A DNA stretch of 64,000 nucleotides. Source: Aquila chrysaetos chrysaetos. Lineage: Eukaryota > Chordata > Aves > Accipitriformes > Accipitridae. The notes under the pieces are model-generated. The model saw only the letters and a program-made list of their open reading frames with translations. It had not been told where the DNA came from and did no database searches. The stretch spans positions 28,178,858-28,242,857 of the forward strand of contig NC_044018.1 of NCBI RefSeq assembly GCF_900496995.4, read 5' to 3'. Positions 26,201-38,159 of the stretch are shown here, piece after piece; positions within the stretch are counted from its first letter, which is position 1, and every line of letters starts with the position of its first letter. A program made the position numbers and the translations under genes.

Positions 26201-28708
26201 TGTCATTAACATCAGTAAAGCAGCTGAAGATGACAGGATACCAAGGGTTAAGTCACTCAAATTCCTTGCCCTTGATGTGGACAGAATTGCTGCAGGTCAG
26301 CATGTAGGTCAGCAGCTGACATGTGGCAACTCATCCAGCAGGGAGGATTTTCTGCTGAGCCAACCTGAGGGACATTTCTTGACTTGTTATATCCATCAGC
26401 CGAGCAGCGTGGCTCTTTGGCCCAGCCCTTCCTTCACTATAAAGTCTGAGAATTGCTAACAGCTGACTAAGCCATTCCCCAACCCGTAGGAACGAGCTCA
26501 GGTAGATCGCCAGCTATGCGACACTTCAGTCATCGTGAAAATGGACAACAACCGAGACCTGGACATGGAAAGCATCATCAAGAATGTTGAATGCTGGTAC
26601 CAAGAAATAGCTCAGAAGAGCAAAGAAGAAGTTGATGCTTTCTACCAAACCAGGGTGAGTAAGAAGCAACCTGGCTGTCTGCCTGGCAACTTAACAGGCT
26701 GCAGGTCAAAAACGATGATTGTCTTGTTTCTTGGTTCCAGTTTCAGGAGCTTCAGGATAAGAGAGGCAAGTATTGCGATGATCTGCAAAACAACAAGTGT
26801 GAGATTTCAGAGCTAACCCGGATGATACAGAAGCTGCAGTGTGAACTGGAGAACGTGAAGAAGCAGGTAGGAGAGGCCCAGAGGCGATGTTTCCAGAAAG
26901 GGCAATGTCTTGGAGGACAGCTCAGATATGGGGGAAGATGACGCATTGGCCTTTAGTAGTCTTAAGACCTGCCCTAGGCTGTAGTTGGAAAGTGTATTGT
27001 TGAAAAGTGGATAGAGAGAAGGGAAGCTGGTGGTTTTTTCTCTGTTTGCAATTGGAAGAGCAGATTAATCCAAAACCAGAATGTCCAGGAATTAGGAAAT
27101 GAAGCCTTGAAGACACGTGCACTGTTATCCTCCCCTCTGACAGGTGTCCTGCCTGCAAACCTCCATTTGTGACGTTGAGCAGCGTGGGGATTGTGCTCTC
27201 AAAGATGCCCGGGAGAAGCACGTTGAGCTACAGAATGCCCTCCAGAAGGCCAAGGATGAGCTGGCTTGCATGCTGCGGGATTACCAGGAGCTGCTGAATG
27301 TCAAGCTGGCCCTGGATATCGAGATAGCAACGTATAAGACTCTACTGGAGGGTGAAGAGAGCAGGTGGGTGACAGAGACCTTGTCCCTTTTCTCCTGTAT
27401 ATCAGAGTCTGGAACGATTCCAGCTCCCAAGTGAATTTTGCAGCTCCAGGATCCTTCCAGGCTCACAGAAACTGGGGCTGGAGAGATGGCTGGAGGCCAT
27501 ACAGGCCACCCTTTTGCCAGCAAAAACAATTCCTGTCCTAGGGATAGTCAGACTTGTTAAAACAAGGGATTAAGTGGGCTGGTTGTACAGCTGGAAGTTA
27601 TGAGTAACGTCAGGTTTCTAGATGTGCATGCAACTGGTTAATAGGATAACGTGCATTTCTCTTATCTCCCCTAACAGGATATGTGTGGGGAACCCGGTGA
27701 GCGTGTGTAAGTAACCTGAAGATTTACAGCCGTGAGGGTTTCTCATTTTAGGAAAGACAGCTTATGGAGTAACATTACCTGTCTGCCCCAGCCCCCTCTG
27801 CTTCTGCCTCCCTTTCCATTTCAGACCAGGCTGATGTTGAAGGTTTAGTCCCAGAAATCTCAAATACCTCTGAATTTCAAAAAAATTGGCTTTTGGATGG
27901 AGGGGGAGAAGGTCAAATTCATGACCCTTTTCTACTCTTGGAGGCAACAGTGAGCTGCCCTGGTGAACCCGCCAGGCAATGCACTGATGTGCATTGAACC
28001 TGGGAAAGAATATGCCACCAGCCAGATGAGCCGCCTGGGAACCGGGAGAAACTGTGAGGGGATGTGTTGGGACATGGGGGAGGAGTTGGAAGGAGCAGGG
28101 GCTCAAATATGTTGGACAAATCTAGAGGAAATCAGGTTTGGTCAGTTCTGTCACTCATGAAACAACTTGCCTTGTGAGAGTGTTCCAGTTTTCCTCTCTA
28201 AATAATTAATCCCATGGGCTGTCTTGCAGCTGTGGTCAGCAGTGGCTACAATATCCCCGATGACTGCGGGATGCTGGCTGCAAACGGGGCTGTGTGTGGC
28301 TACGGCTCCCTGGGGAGACGGTCCGGACGACACAGCTCCCAGAATGGAGGATTCAGCTCCCGGAGCGCTGGGCTCCACCCCAAGAGAGTCATTAGCTCGG
28401 TGGCCAAGCAGTGTGTCCCAGAGGTGTATTGCCAAGCCGGAGGGGTCAACTGCAAAAATGGGGGATTCAGCTCCCGGAGCGGGGGGTACCCAGCCCGCAC
28501 CGTCATCAGCACGGGAAATGGGGGCTTGAATGCTAGGATGGGGCCTTGCCAAGCTGGTGGGGTGGTCAGCTTCGGAAACCAAGGCTGCGTCATCAGGCAG
28601 CTGGGGGGCTCTCCTGTTGTCGTTGCAAACAGCCCTGAAGTTGTGGGGTGCAACAACGGCGTGGTGGGGAACTTCGGGGTTGTCAGAGACCCATGCGTTG
28701 TTCCATAG
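23217..28708 (+). CDS. Cysteine-rich (hair-keratin-like) type II keratin (gene C)
   Basis: Nine exons: 23217-23675, 24515-24729, 25059-25119, 25791-25886, 26490-26654, 26741-26866, 27144-27364, 27678-27706 and 28230-28708; 616 codons, stop TAG. The start ATG (GCCACGATGA) begins the usual MSRQ. The rod runs from about residue 140 ([19 protein letters not shown]) to 450 ([18 protein letters not shown]), both ends canonical. The head (about 139 residues) contains [10 protein letters not shown] and about ten Cys, including PLCVGVDP, as in hair-type type II keratins. The tail has nine Cys and no terminal Lys/Ser block. Two NGGFSSRS motifs in the tail repeat a head motif. Likely role: a disulfide-crosslinked filament protein of hard cornified tissue, paired with a type I keratin. 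I give no one-to-one mammalian symbol because the sauropsid copies appear to be lineage duplicates. Confidence 0.93.
24291..24354. repeat. Perfect 32-bp tandem duplication in intron 1 of gene C
   Basis: The unit from 24291 (TTTAGACATGTGACTTTTAG then ATTTCTAAATAA) is repeated exactly from 24323. It lies inside an intron, 160 bp before exon 2, away from the splice sites. Confidence 0.9.
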
Positions 28709-29509
28709 GGCTGTCAGCTGGGGAGGTGGCACAGCCAGCAACGTTGGAGAGCAACACTGAGACACGCAGTTCCTACCACTGAGATGATGCAGGATAGTTT
28801 CTCTGCCCACTAGTAGCAACATTTGTCACCAAGCCCATTCCCACATTTATTAGCATCAGATATATACCCCACCAAGTTATGTTTTCAGAGTCCCCAACCC
28901 TAAAGACACATCTAGCAAGCTTCTCCAGCAGGTGCTCAACACAGTATTATTTCTCTGAGTTTATACTGTCTAGATTATCACAGCTTTAAGGGTTTGCTTG
29001 TTGCGCTGCCTTCGCTGGCTTTTCCCATAACGAGCAGATTCATTAACAATGTTCTTCCTTACAAGACACCTCTTTTTCTTCCAGCTCCTCCCAAAGCATT
29101 TCAGAAAAGAGAGTGATGATTTAACTTTCCCAGGAGGCACTGGGAGAACACACCCCTCCCCCCCGCTTTTTTTTTTAGTCAAAGAAGAAACCCTGAGCTG
29201 CAAAATTGAGCTTAAATTTTAAACAAGGCAATTTCAACTTTCAAAGCACCTGCTAGTTACACTGCAGCCATAGGCTTTTTGTGGAATTTGCTTACAGATG
29301 AATACGTAGTACTTTCATTTGCTTCTGCATGTTAGGGGTGGCTAGTTCAAAGCGTGCTGATTTTTAGAAGAGCTCACCCCCCATCCCTACCCCCAAAATG
29401 CCAAGGGAAGTTATTGGTGCATAAATCTTCTGAGCTGACATCTTATACTCACATGAACAGAGCTTCTTTCATTGACTGCTCAGACTTCCCAGCTTTCCAC
29501 TGCGCCTTC

Positions 29510-29515
29510 AATAAA
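29510..29515 (+). terminator. Poly(A) signal of gene C
   Basis: AATAAA in CCTTCAATAAACTGCATTG followed by TGTTTCGTCTCTGC. The same 12-base core (CAATAAACTGCA) occurs at the end of pseudogene D, with one change at gene E. Confidence 0.75.
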
Positions 29516-29539
29516 CTGCATTGAAAGTACATGTTTCGT

Positions 29540-32500
29540 CTCTGCATTTTTCCATAGATGGTATTTAAAGAAATTACAAAATGGGTGAAGAAGTACGCTT
29601 TCGCAGTTTATGGGGGAAAGAAAGAATCAAACATATTTTGATTCTCTTTAGGCAGTTTGGAGCACAGTGGCACTCAGATGCCAGGAGAGCCCAATGGTGT
29701 TTATTCTGTTTTATTTACCTCCTTATATCACACCACCTATAAGATATTTTATAGCCCAAGTAGCAACTGATGTCAAAGATTGCCAGAAACCTCCAAAATA
29801 ATTCTGAGCACTGTAAGATGTCCTCTACGACAAGTTTGCCATCCTGTAGCTTCATTCACTGCTGCAACCTCAGAACAATGTATTTGTTCGATCCTTCCAT
29901 GTCACAGCAGTTGAATGAACACAGAAGCCAACGCTGACCTGAGCTCAACAGGCTTGTGATCAGGACTGTGCACTGCCAGAGTCATATGTATTTTAGACAT
30001 AAAAACTTTTGCTTCAGTGGTGTTAGGGCTGACAAAGTGTGACATTTATCCTGTATGACTTAAAAGGCAAAGAGATATGTTGTGAGATCTCTTGGCCATA
30101 ACAGGGTGCGATTGACTTTGTCTCAGTTTTGAAGTCTCCCATGTTAAGCTCAACAAGTGAGCTGGTTGCTGGGGGCTCATTTCATGGAGAGAAACCAACA
30201 TTTCCATGGGGTTATTCATCTGACCAAACACAGGTGCCTAATTTAGTATGAAATGCATCAAGCTCTAGACTCTACTGACTGCATCAATTAGATCTCTCCT
30301 GGCTCTGCAGGCAGCCTCGGGCAGGGTATTAGCGCAAATAGAGACATCACCATGTGAGACGCCTGCATGTACTCAGACAAATACACCCTGCCTGTCATCC
30401 GCTGGATTCGCAGACATTATCATCACAGTGAATGTCTTCCTGTCTCCAGCACATGAAGTATTACAGGTCACACGGCACCACTAATCTCCCTGCTCTCACA
30501 GGGCAAAATTCTAATTGCAACCTAAAAAAAAGTGAATATTAAAGACTGATGCAAGGAAGAAGATAAGCACCTCTGGGGAAGGGCATGAGGTGTCATTTCT
30601 ATGCTGAGAGTAGAAACTGTTTCATCTAACTTTGACCATCTGCGTGTAAGAGACTGGTTAGGTGAGGTGGACAGTCCTCCACCTGAGCCCCTCTCAAACA
30701 AGGAAACCCAGTTCAGCAGTTTATATAACTTTTAAGTGGCTACAATTAGATGAGATGGAGCCCACCTAGGTGGGTAACACTGCATCTGAGCTTAATGCAT
30801 TCACCACTTGCAAGTGTAATTTGGAAAGGTGGCAAGCCCAATCCTTAGAGACCCTGCTGAGATAGTAGGCAGCTCCAGTTAATTGCCTGAATGTTGCCAA
30901 ATCCCTGCGCAGTTTCGAGATATCACTGTGGGCCACGGCCAGGCGGTGTGTGCAGGACGGCTCTCCAGGAACTACTGTGGCTCCAAGTTTGGGTCTTCCT
31001 TGTGGCTGTGAGGAGGCATGGCCGTCCCTTCACAATCCATAGCCAGAACAACTCAGCCTGGCTTTGTTTCAGAGGCCACTTTTTGCTGTTGCTAAAAAAG
31101 ATGGTTGCTTGAGAAAGAGGAGGTGGAGAAAGCCACAGGTTTGTGACCTGGGGTTAGTCCTCACCAGCTGCTGCTGGTTGACTCGACCAGTTGGTCTTGC
31201 CCTTGCTTGCTCTCCCTCCATGGCCCGTAGAAACAGGAACTGGCTTTGCATGATGTTCCCAGCCTCAAAGGGGTGAAAGCCCAGCAAACCCCAGGTTTTC
31301 CAGAGCTTTCCTCTCCTGACCATTAAAAAGTCAGGACCAAGGTTTCCCCAGATAAGAGAAGACACAAGCCTGGGCTGTCAGTTGCAGTGCCTCATTCTCT
31401 TGCTTCAGGGGTGAACTGCAGACAGGAGTCTAAAATAGCTTCCTAACATTAGCAAGGGTGACTTCTCCCATCCCAACCGAGGAAGCAGTAGGCGACTGCC
31501 TAATTTCAGTGGGAGAATAATTATCTTTTAGTGGACTGAATAATAGAGAGAAGAAAGGAAGATGATACTACCTCTTCCAAAACAAGGGCAGCTCCTTTCC
31601 TCCTCATGTTTGAGCCAACACCCAAATATTCTTAGCTATAATTTTAGCAAACCAAAGAGGAAAATGAAGGCTGCATTTATTTTTTCTCTATAGCTACAGC
31701 TGAATGGGCTAGCTCTTAAGATTTTGTCACAGTAGCAAAAGGAAAAGGTTCATCTCAAATGGTTTTCAAACTATTCATTAAAGCTTGTACGACAAGATCA
31801 GGAACATTTCCTGGTAAGTGATTGCTATTTTTCCTTCCCACTTTTCTTTTTTTTTTTAAATCTTGAGGATTGTTTTGATTGTTTTTTTGCTCTTCTTTCT
31901 AATAAAAATTATCTTAAACAAACAATTGTTTTAAGTTGGGGAACTGGATTTTCTGTCAGTTAAAAATAACCAGAGAAAACCATTTGATAATTGAGAAATG
32001 TTTCCATTCAGTTCTTTCAGTAAAAAATATTAATAATTTAAAAATACCATTCCAGTAATTTTATTCTGTTTTGGTTTTGATGTTTTGGCTGACCAATATA
32101 AGCACTCCAAGGCAAAGCCTATGACAGTCAAGGAGTTGAAGAAGAAAGTGGGAAGAAGCAAAGCCATCTAGACTAAGTGCATGGTCCAGGTCTCCTCCAT
32201 CATCCATGGAGACAGATGGGCAGCTCAGAGTGTCTCCCCTCTCCAAAAACTAAGCATGTTTTGGGTGTGTTGCAGAAAGAGCAGTATGAAGACAGGGATG
32301 ACTCTACTCCTGTGTCAGGCAACCTCTTGCAAATATGTCACCACCCTTTGTAACCAGCATTTTCCATTTCAGCCACCCTGTCCAGGGTGGAATACTTCTG
32401 CCATGAATTTGTCTTCAAAAAAGACACCCTTATCACACTGACCCACTCACTCTGAACTTAATTTATAGACTAGAAAGGGCAACTCACCTTCTCATAAAGC

Positions 32501-32680
32501 ATCTCTCTGCACTACATACACCAAGACAAGGATGTGGGAAGAGGAGGAAGAGGTGGGACTCTTACAGGAACAGAGAGAAAGTAATCTCTGAGAAAGTCAT
32601 CTCCACAGCATGTCCCTGCAGTACGAGGCAGAAGAGATGGCACAGCTGCAGCAATCAACTGAAAGAACACACTTTACAGT
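29540..32680. other. Intergenic region between gene C and pseudogene D, no supported gene
   Basis: No keratin homology, RNA gene or clear mobile element was seen. The open frames are short and lack domain features. A weak relic of promoter block 1 (TTTGAACTGGTAATTA) may lie at 32686-32701, 430 bp ahead of the pseudogene's first exon. Confidence 0.55.
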
Positions 32681-33118
32681 AAATATTTGAACTGGTAATT
32701 AACCTGAGTGCAATACATTAAACAAGGAAATGTTCTTCGAGCCAAGATTGTCATTTAAGCTTTTTCACTTGCTTATTATTCTCTCTGTGTGTGTGATAGT
32801 TACTACAATGTTTTTTCATGTCAAAAGCAGATACCAGTTACCAAACAAATCCACGCAGGCTCAAAAGACATTAATCTCATCCAGACATGCCCAACATAAG
32901 GGATATTTTCAAAGTCTGCCACTAGACGGGCTCTTTCCCTTCCTGCTCTGCCCATTTCTTCTCTCCCTACCCGGAACGAGCTAAAGATGCTAGACCTCTG
33001 CGGTCTAGCATTGGACGATGGGTCTTTGGAGCCTTTTTAGCTCAGAAGCAGCAGAAAAGGCAGAAGCAAATTCATCCAACCTTTGAATCAGTAGCAACAG
33101 CAAGAAATTTGAACAACT

Positions 33119-36100
33119 TTGCTGAAACAAGAACCCTCTTTGGTCTCTGTGCATGTCTATGGAGTCCTTTGTCGTGGACGACACACAGGATGCAGCGAGG
33201 GTGGTACAAGATGTGGACGTACATACCGTAGTTTTGGCTTTAAAGATCTCAGAGATTGCAGGGACCCCGGTGAGTGCAGAAAGTTTGGAGTTTATAGCAG
33301 CAGGAGAGGTTGCATGATGAATCATCGTGATGGTGAGCCTGGTCCCAGTCATTCTGCAAGCAGTGAAAACAGCCAAAGTATCAGCAGAGATGAAAGGTCC
33401 CAGCAATGGTACAGCTATGGGGCTAAATCATCTGGGACTATGAAATACACAGATAAGGAAATCTCAGGAGCAAATCTGCCTGCTTTGCCAATAAGGTAGG
33501 AGCAGAAATTTTGCTTTATTCTGCAGTGAATTCCTTACAGAGCCAAACTGGGAAGTCCCCAGACACACCAGAAAGATATGGTTTGGAATACCCCACTTAA
33601 AAAAAAAAAAAAAATCCACTTGTGTAATTTCAGCTTTTTATCCTAGGTGTTAAAAAAAAAGTTTAAATAGCTCAGAATTTCCTGGAGGACAGAAGTTGCA
33701 TTTTTGTGGCCTGATGAAGCAGATGTAGATCTATTACATTTTTTACCATTGCTCAGGGAATCATTATTAGGGATCATTTGCTTTTTTTTTTCCTTCAGCA
33801 ATCCAATTTTCAAGCTATGTATCCAGGTCCCAGAAAGCACAGTGGTTTTATTTCCCCTTTCTGACCCCTGAACCAAATGAGACGGTGTCTAACTCTCCTC
33901 CTGATATGTTGCTTTCTGTTCTTTAATAAACGCGCCATTTACTATAATTATTACTATATTATTGTCACTCCCATAACACAGAGGAGGCACCCAAGTGGGG
34001 TGTCTCGTGGCTGCACAGATGGGAAATCCGAGGCCATATTTTCAGGCCTGCATCTGCAGCCCGAGGAAGCGGATAGACACTTTGCACGGCAGGTGGGAAC
34101 AAACGATACCCAAAGAGCCTGCCACAAAGCAGATTGTGGATAAATACAGGTAAGAAATTAGCCAGTAATTAGTTCCTCCTGTGAACACTCATTCCTTGCA
34201 GCCAGACGGCTCCACAATCCACATTATATTCAAAAGTAAGTTGTTTCTTGTGATGTGGTCAATATTACTAACGGGAGCGAGGGGGAAGGTTTTAGTCAGA
34301 GGTCTCACTTGAAAAGGGATGGATCTCAGGGTTGGAGAAAGATATTCTGGGCTTGTGGTCCAGGCTCAGTGTGTGGGTGGAGGATTCTCCACCTCCTTGG
34401 GTACAAGCAATATAGGATTATGCTGGATTTTTCTCACCTCTGCTTAATACAACTTCTTTCCTTTTAAGGTGATTTTAATGGAAACCTCAGTTTTCTTTAG
34501 ATGCTTCAACTCAGCTGTACTAGAACAAAGTGAACGTTGGACCTTTCTGTTTGGTTGCCAAACCAAACATCTGGGTAAATTCTGACCTGGCTGTCCCTAA
34601 GCATATTTGGGGGTTCAAGGCTTCTCTTCCACATCAATGAAACCTTTTCAGGAGGTCTGCTCTTCTCAAAACACAGGCCAGCAGATTTGACTTTCCTTAT
34701 CCACTTTTTCTAGGCTTGCGTCATTGAGGTGGCTCGAGGAAACTCCTAACCGCAGACAACATGATCCGCAAGTCTGCTTAGAAGAAATGAAGGGAACCCA
34801 AACCCAAACCAGCCATGCAAACCAACTGGCTAGTTGAGTGTGAACTGCTCGGCGTCTGCATGCGGCTGGTGCTGCGTCGGCTCCCGAGGAGCTGGACGGT
34901 GCACACTGTGCCACGACAGAGCCACGGGGCAGGGCGGGTTTGTTGAGGCAGGAGCTGGAATTGCTGAGATGTGTGTTTGAAGAGGTAGCAATTCCTCCCT
35001 TTCTGTCCGCAGGGAAACGCAGGTTATGTTTTTTTCCTGGAAACACCCTCATCTTTAGCACAGCCCAGTTTAGCGTAGACAGAGTTGGGTTTCAGAGCTG
35101 GACCGTCTACTTATCCAACATATTCACTAATAGGGTTTACGTGCTAGTTGCATATGGGAACAAAAATCCCACTGATATTCTTCAGGGTTCATGTGCTACC
35201 TACATGGGGAATCCTCTGTCTATACCCAACGCTTGTTGGCCATGCTCCAGTTCAGTAGGTGGATTTATCCTTTTTCAGGATTAAAGGAGGCTTGGTATAT
35301 TCCTCAGTGATGAATCACTCCAGGTCAGATTGTAGCTGCAGGATGAAGACTCACATTATACAATTAGTTCTGCATTTCTCCAAAAGTGATGCAAATGAGG
35401 GGGAATCACTTTGGACTGCAGCTTTTTGCAACCTTTAGGCACAAGCTTTGCAACGCCTCCATCACTGTGAAAATGGACAACCGACGGGACTCAGGCACCA
35501 TCAGAAATCCCAGCATTGAACGGAGCTCAGAGCAGACATCAAAGCTTTGTACCATAAATGAAGGACCCATCAGCTACTGAATACCATTGCACAAGAGCAA
35601 CTGCCAGCTCTGGAGGAGCCCAGATGTTGACCTAGGGTGGTGTATTAAACAGGATCTCTGCTAGCTTTCTTGAAATGGGCTATTTTGTACAACAGAAATT
35701 ATATTAACAGTGTTTATTTTATGTGAAGAAAGCAAGCAGGTGGAACGGTAAAGCATGAAAAGCTTTTACATTTTAAGTTGCTCTTTCAGTTCTGGCATCA
35801 AGGAAAGAGGATTCAGTGTAACTGAGAAACAGGGTCTGAACACTCAGCATCCAAGACCTGGCTTTGGAGATGAGACCATGAGCTTGCCCTGCAGTGCTCT
35901 GCTTGTGACAGTGATGAAGGGTTTGGGTGGGAAGGAGGTGCTAAACCTCTGCAGAGCAACAGGCAATTATGTCAAACCTAGTAGCAACCTCATAAGCAAC
36001 TGGTTCTCTTTATCATGTACTCTTGGAGTAACTTGAAAGAAGTCACTCAAAGGGGGTATGATGTTTTGGGGACAGTGTGCCTTTGGTGTTTGTCAGTCCT

Positions 36101-38137
36101 TAATTGAAATGAGGACAACGAAGCCACAGTTGTCATGCTCAGTAATTAAAGGGAAAGTAAAGCCACCCGTCTGTCCTTTGACAAGTAGCCTGTCTGCAGA
36201 CGGATATTTGTGATGCTGAGCAGCGTGGTGACGGTGTTTGCAAAAATGCCTGGGAGAAAAAAACACGAAATACTCTCTACGTTAAGCCAAGGAGGAGCTG
36301 GAAGGCCATGTGTGCAATTATTAGGATGTCTTGAACACCAAGCTGTCTTTAGGTCATTGAGATTTCCACATGCAAGCCATTTCTGTATGGAGAACAAGAG
36401 AGGCAGGTGCTTAACACTCCCTGGTATCACACGCAGCGCCCAGCAGGCAGATTACCCCATAGGATATTCAAGGAGAAAAAGCAACCACATAATAACAAGA
36501 ACAAAGAGAATAACAAGGCAAAACACTGATGTGTGGATGTTGCTTCAAGAAATTATACTGGAGTTCCCCCAATGAATCTCCTCAGCGTGTGCATCCCCAC
36601 TGAGCGGAAGAGGAAGATGGGTGCCTGATTCACTCGGGATCGCCGGGGTGCAGAGTTAAGAGTAGCTGTTAAATGAAATTGTGAATTTCTAAGATCCCAC
36701 TCAGTGGAGTTTCTTCTGTAAGTTGCAGATTTGCCTAATAATGTATCTCCTTTTATCCTCCAGCAGAGCATGGCCAGGGAGTCCTGTTGGCACAGCTATG
36801 AAAAATGTATGATTCACAGGAAGATTTTCTGTTTTACATTTCTCTGTGCTGTTTCTGGCTTTTTCTTCCAGTTACTGAGTGCTGGGTTTTCTTGCAGCCC
36901 AGGTTCTCAAGTCCAGTGCAATGGACGGTGATAGTGTCCCAGTTGGATTTCAAACTCAGTATGGGCACATCTCTGGCCATGAAGGAAAGAGTTTCCTAAA
37001 AGAGGAGATTTAGGTCAAGAAGTGAAGGAATACACCTCAGAAACACAGTGAAATCAAACCATGACTTTGCATCTCTGAAGGCGTAGTCATCTTGCACGCT
37101 GGAGGACATAGCTGCAGCAGGGAAGCATTTAGCTTTGGGAGGAGGGATTACCAGTCCAGAGGTATAATCATTACTGTTGCTTACCTTTATCTCCCTGAAT
37201 GTGTGGTTTGCTAGCAATTCAGAGAGTTAATCTCTGGAAATGGAGGTTACAACCCTGTAGGCTTGCTGAGCTGTGGAAATGAAGACTGTGGTGCCCGGTG
37301 TTTCAGCTGGCTGCTCTCCAGGGCAGATAGCACTGGGGCTTTAGGTAACTTTGGAGAAGGTGTTTCTGAGTATCAGGGCTGTGATGAATAGAAGTTGGTT
37401 GCAAATTCCTCTAGGACAAATTCTGCTCTTTATCTCTAGTTAAGTCAGTGGAGACAACCATAATACAGAGCTTATGCACCAAGCTGCCACCTCTGGAGTG
37501 ACACATGGCAAGTTTTTTGCATGTTGGTGGCAAAATGAATCACAAAAGTGACTCCAACCATTCATTAGAGATAATAGGTATGTCCTCTAGGAGCTATACC
37601 TTCTAGAGGTATAATCTCCTTAATCTGAGTGTCCATCTGGAAAGCTTAATGAATAGGTGCTCATAAACACAGCATTGTTATTTCTCCTGGTTCATATTTG
37701 TCCTTCTATTTTGCTGAGGTTGGTAGCTGTGTACAGATACCACCTCTGCTTTTGGATCATGCCCCCATGGCCCTGCAAAGCGTGACTCCTTGGCTCTAGG
37801 TTCTCCAGCACTAGTGACTTTAGAAAACAATCTTTTGCTTGATGATACCAAACTCTCTCATTGACTATTCATGGAGCCCATGCCTCTAGCTTCAAACTGG
37901 TAACTAGTTTTTAGGTAGCTGAATTCAGGTAAGAGGACTCCCATGCTAGAATTGGTTTTATTCTTTTATGTTATCTTACCTGCCAAGTCATTTTTAGGAG
38001 GCCAGTAATAGAGTTTGCTCTCTACTGAACATGTCTCCTTGTCCCTCTCTGCAGAATGATGCTTGTTAATTCAACAGGGCACACAGAGATCATACTGCTG
38101 ATAGAAGTTCTGTGTTCTCTGCTCTGCTGCCAATAAA
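33119..38137 (+). pseudogene. Decayed cysteine-rich type II keratin pseudogene (gene D)
   Basis: Relics appear in the normal order. Exon 1 is at 33119-33495: a Cys-rich head with FGVYSSRRGC, ending DKEISGANLPALPIR where the family has [18 protein letters not shown]. Exon 2 is at about 33990-34149 (GCATCTGCAGCCCGAGGAAGC). The exon 4 end is at 34930-34984 (LRQELELLRCVFEE, then GTAG). Exon 5 is at 35439-35560 (SITVKMDNRRDSG). The exon 7 start is at 36186-36275 ([13 protein letters not shown]), with an in-frame TAG near its first codons. A tail relic lies at about 37231-37390 (NGGYNPVGLLSCGNEDC), and a poly(A) signal at 38132-38137. Exons 3, 6 and 8 and the second half of exon 7 are not recognisable, and there is no good TATA box or MSRQ start. 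The intron-bearing layout shows tandem gene duplication followed by decay, not a retrocopy. The closest match by eye is gene C. Confidence 0.85.
38132..38137 (+). terminator. Relic poly(A) signal of pseudogene D
   Basis: AATAAA in TGCTGCCAATAAACTGCACG, about 745 bp after the end of the tail relic, sharing the CAATAAACTGCA core with gene C. It marks the 3' boundary of the duplicated unit. Confidence 0.6.
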
Positions 38138-38159
38138 CTGCACGCAATTTTGCCCATTG

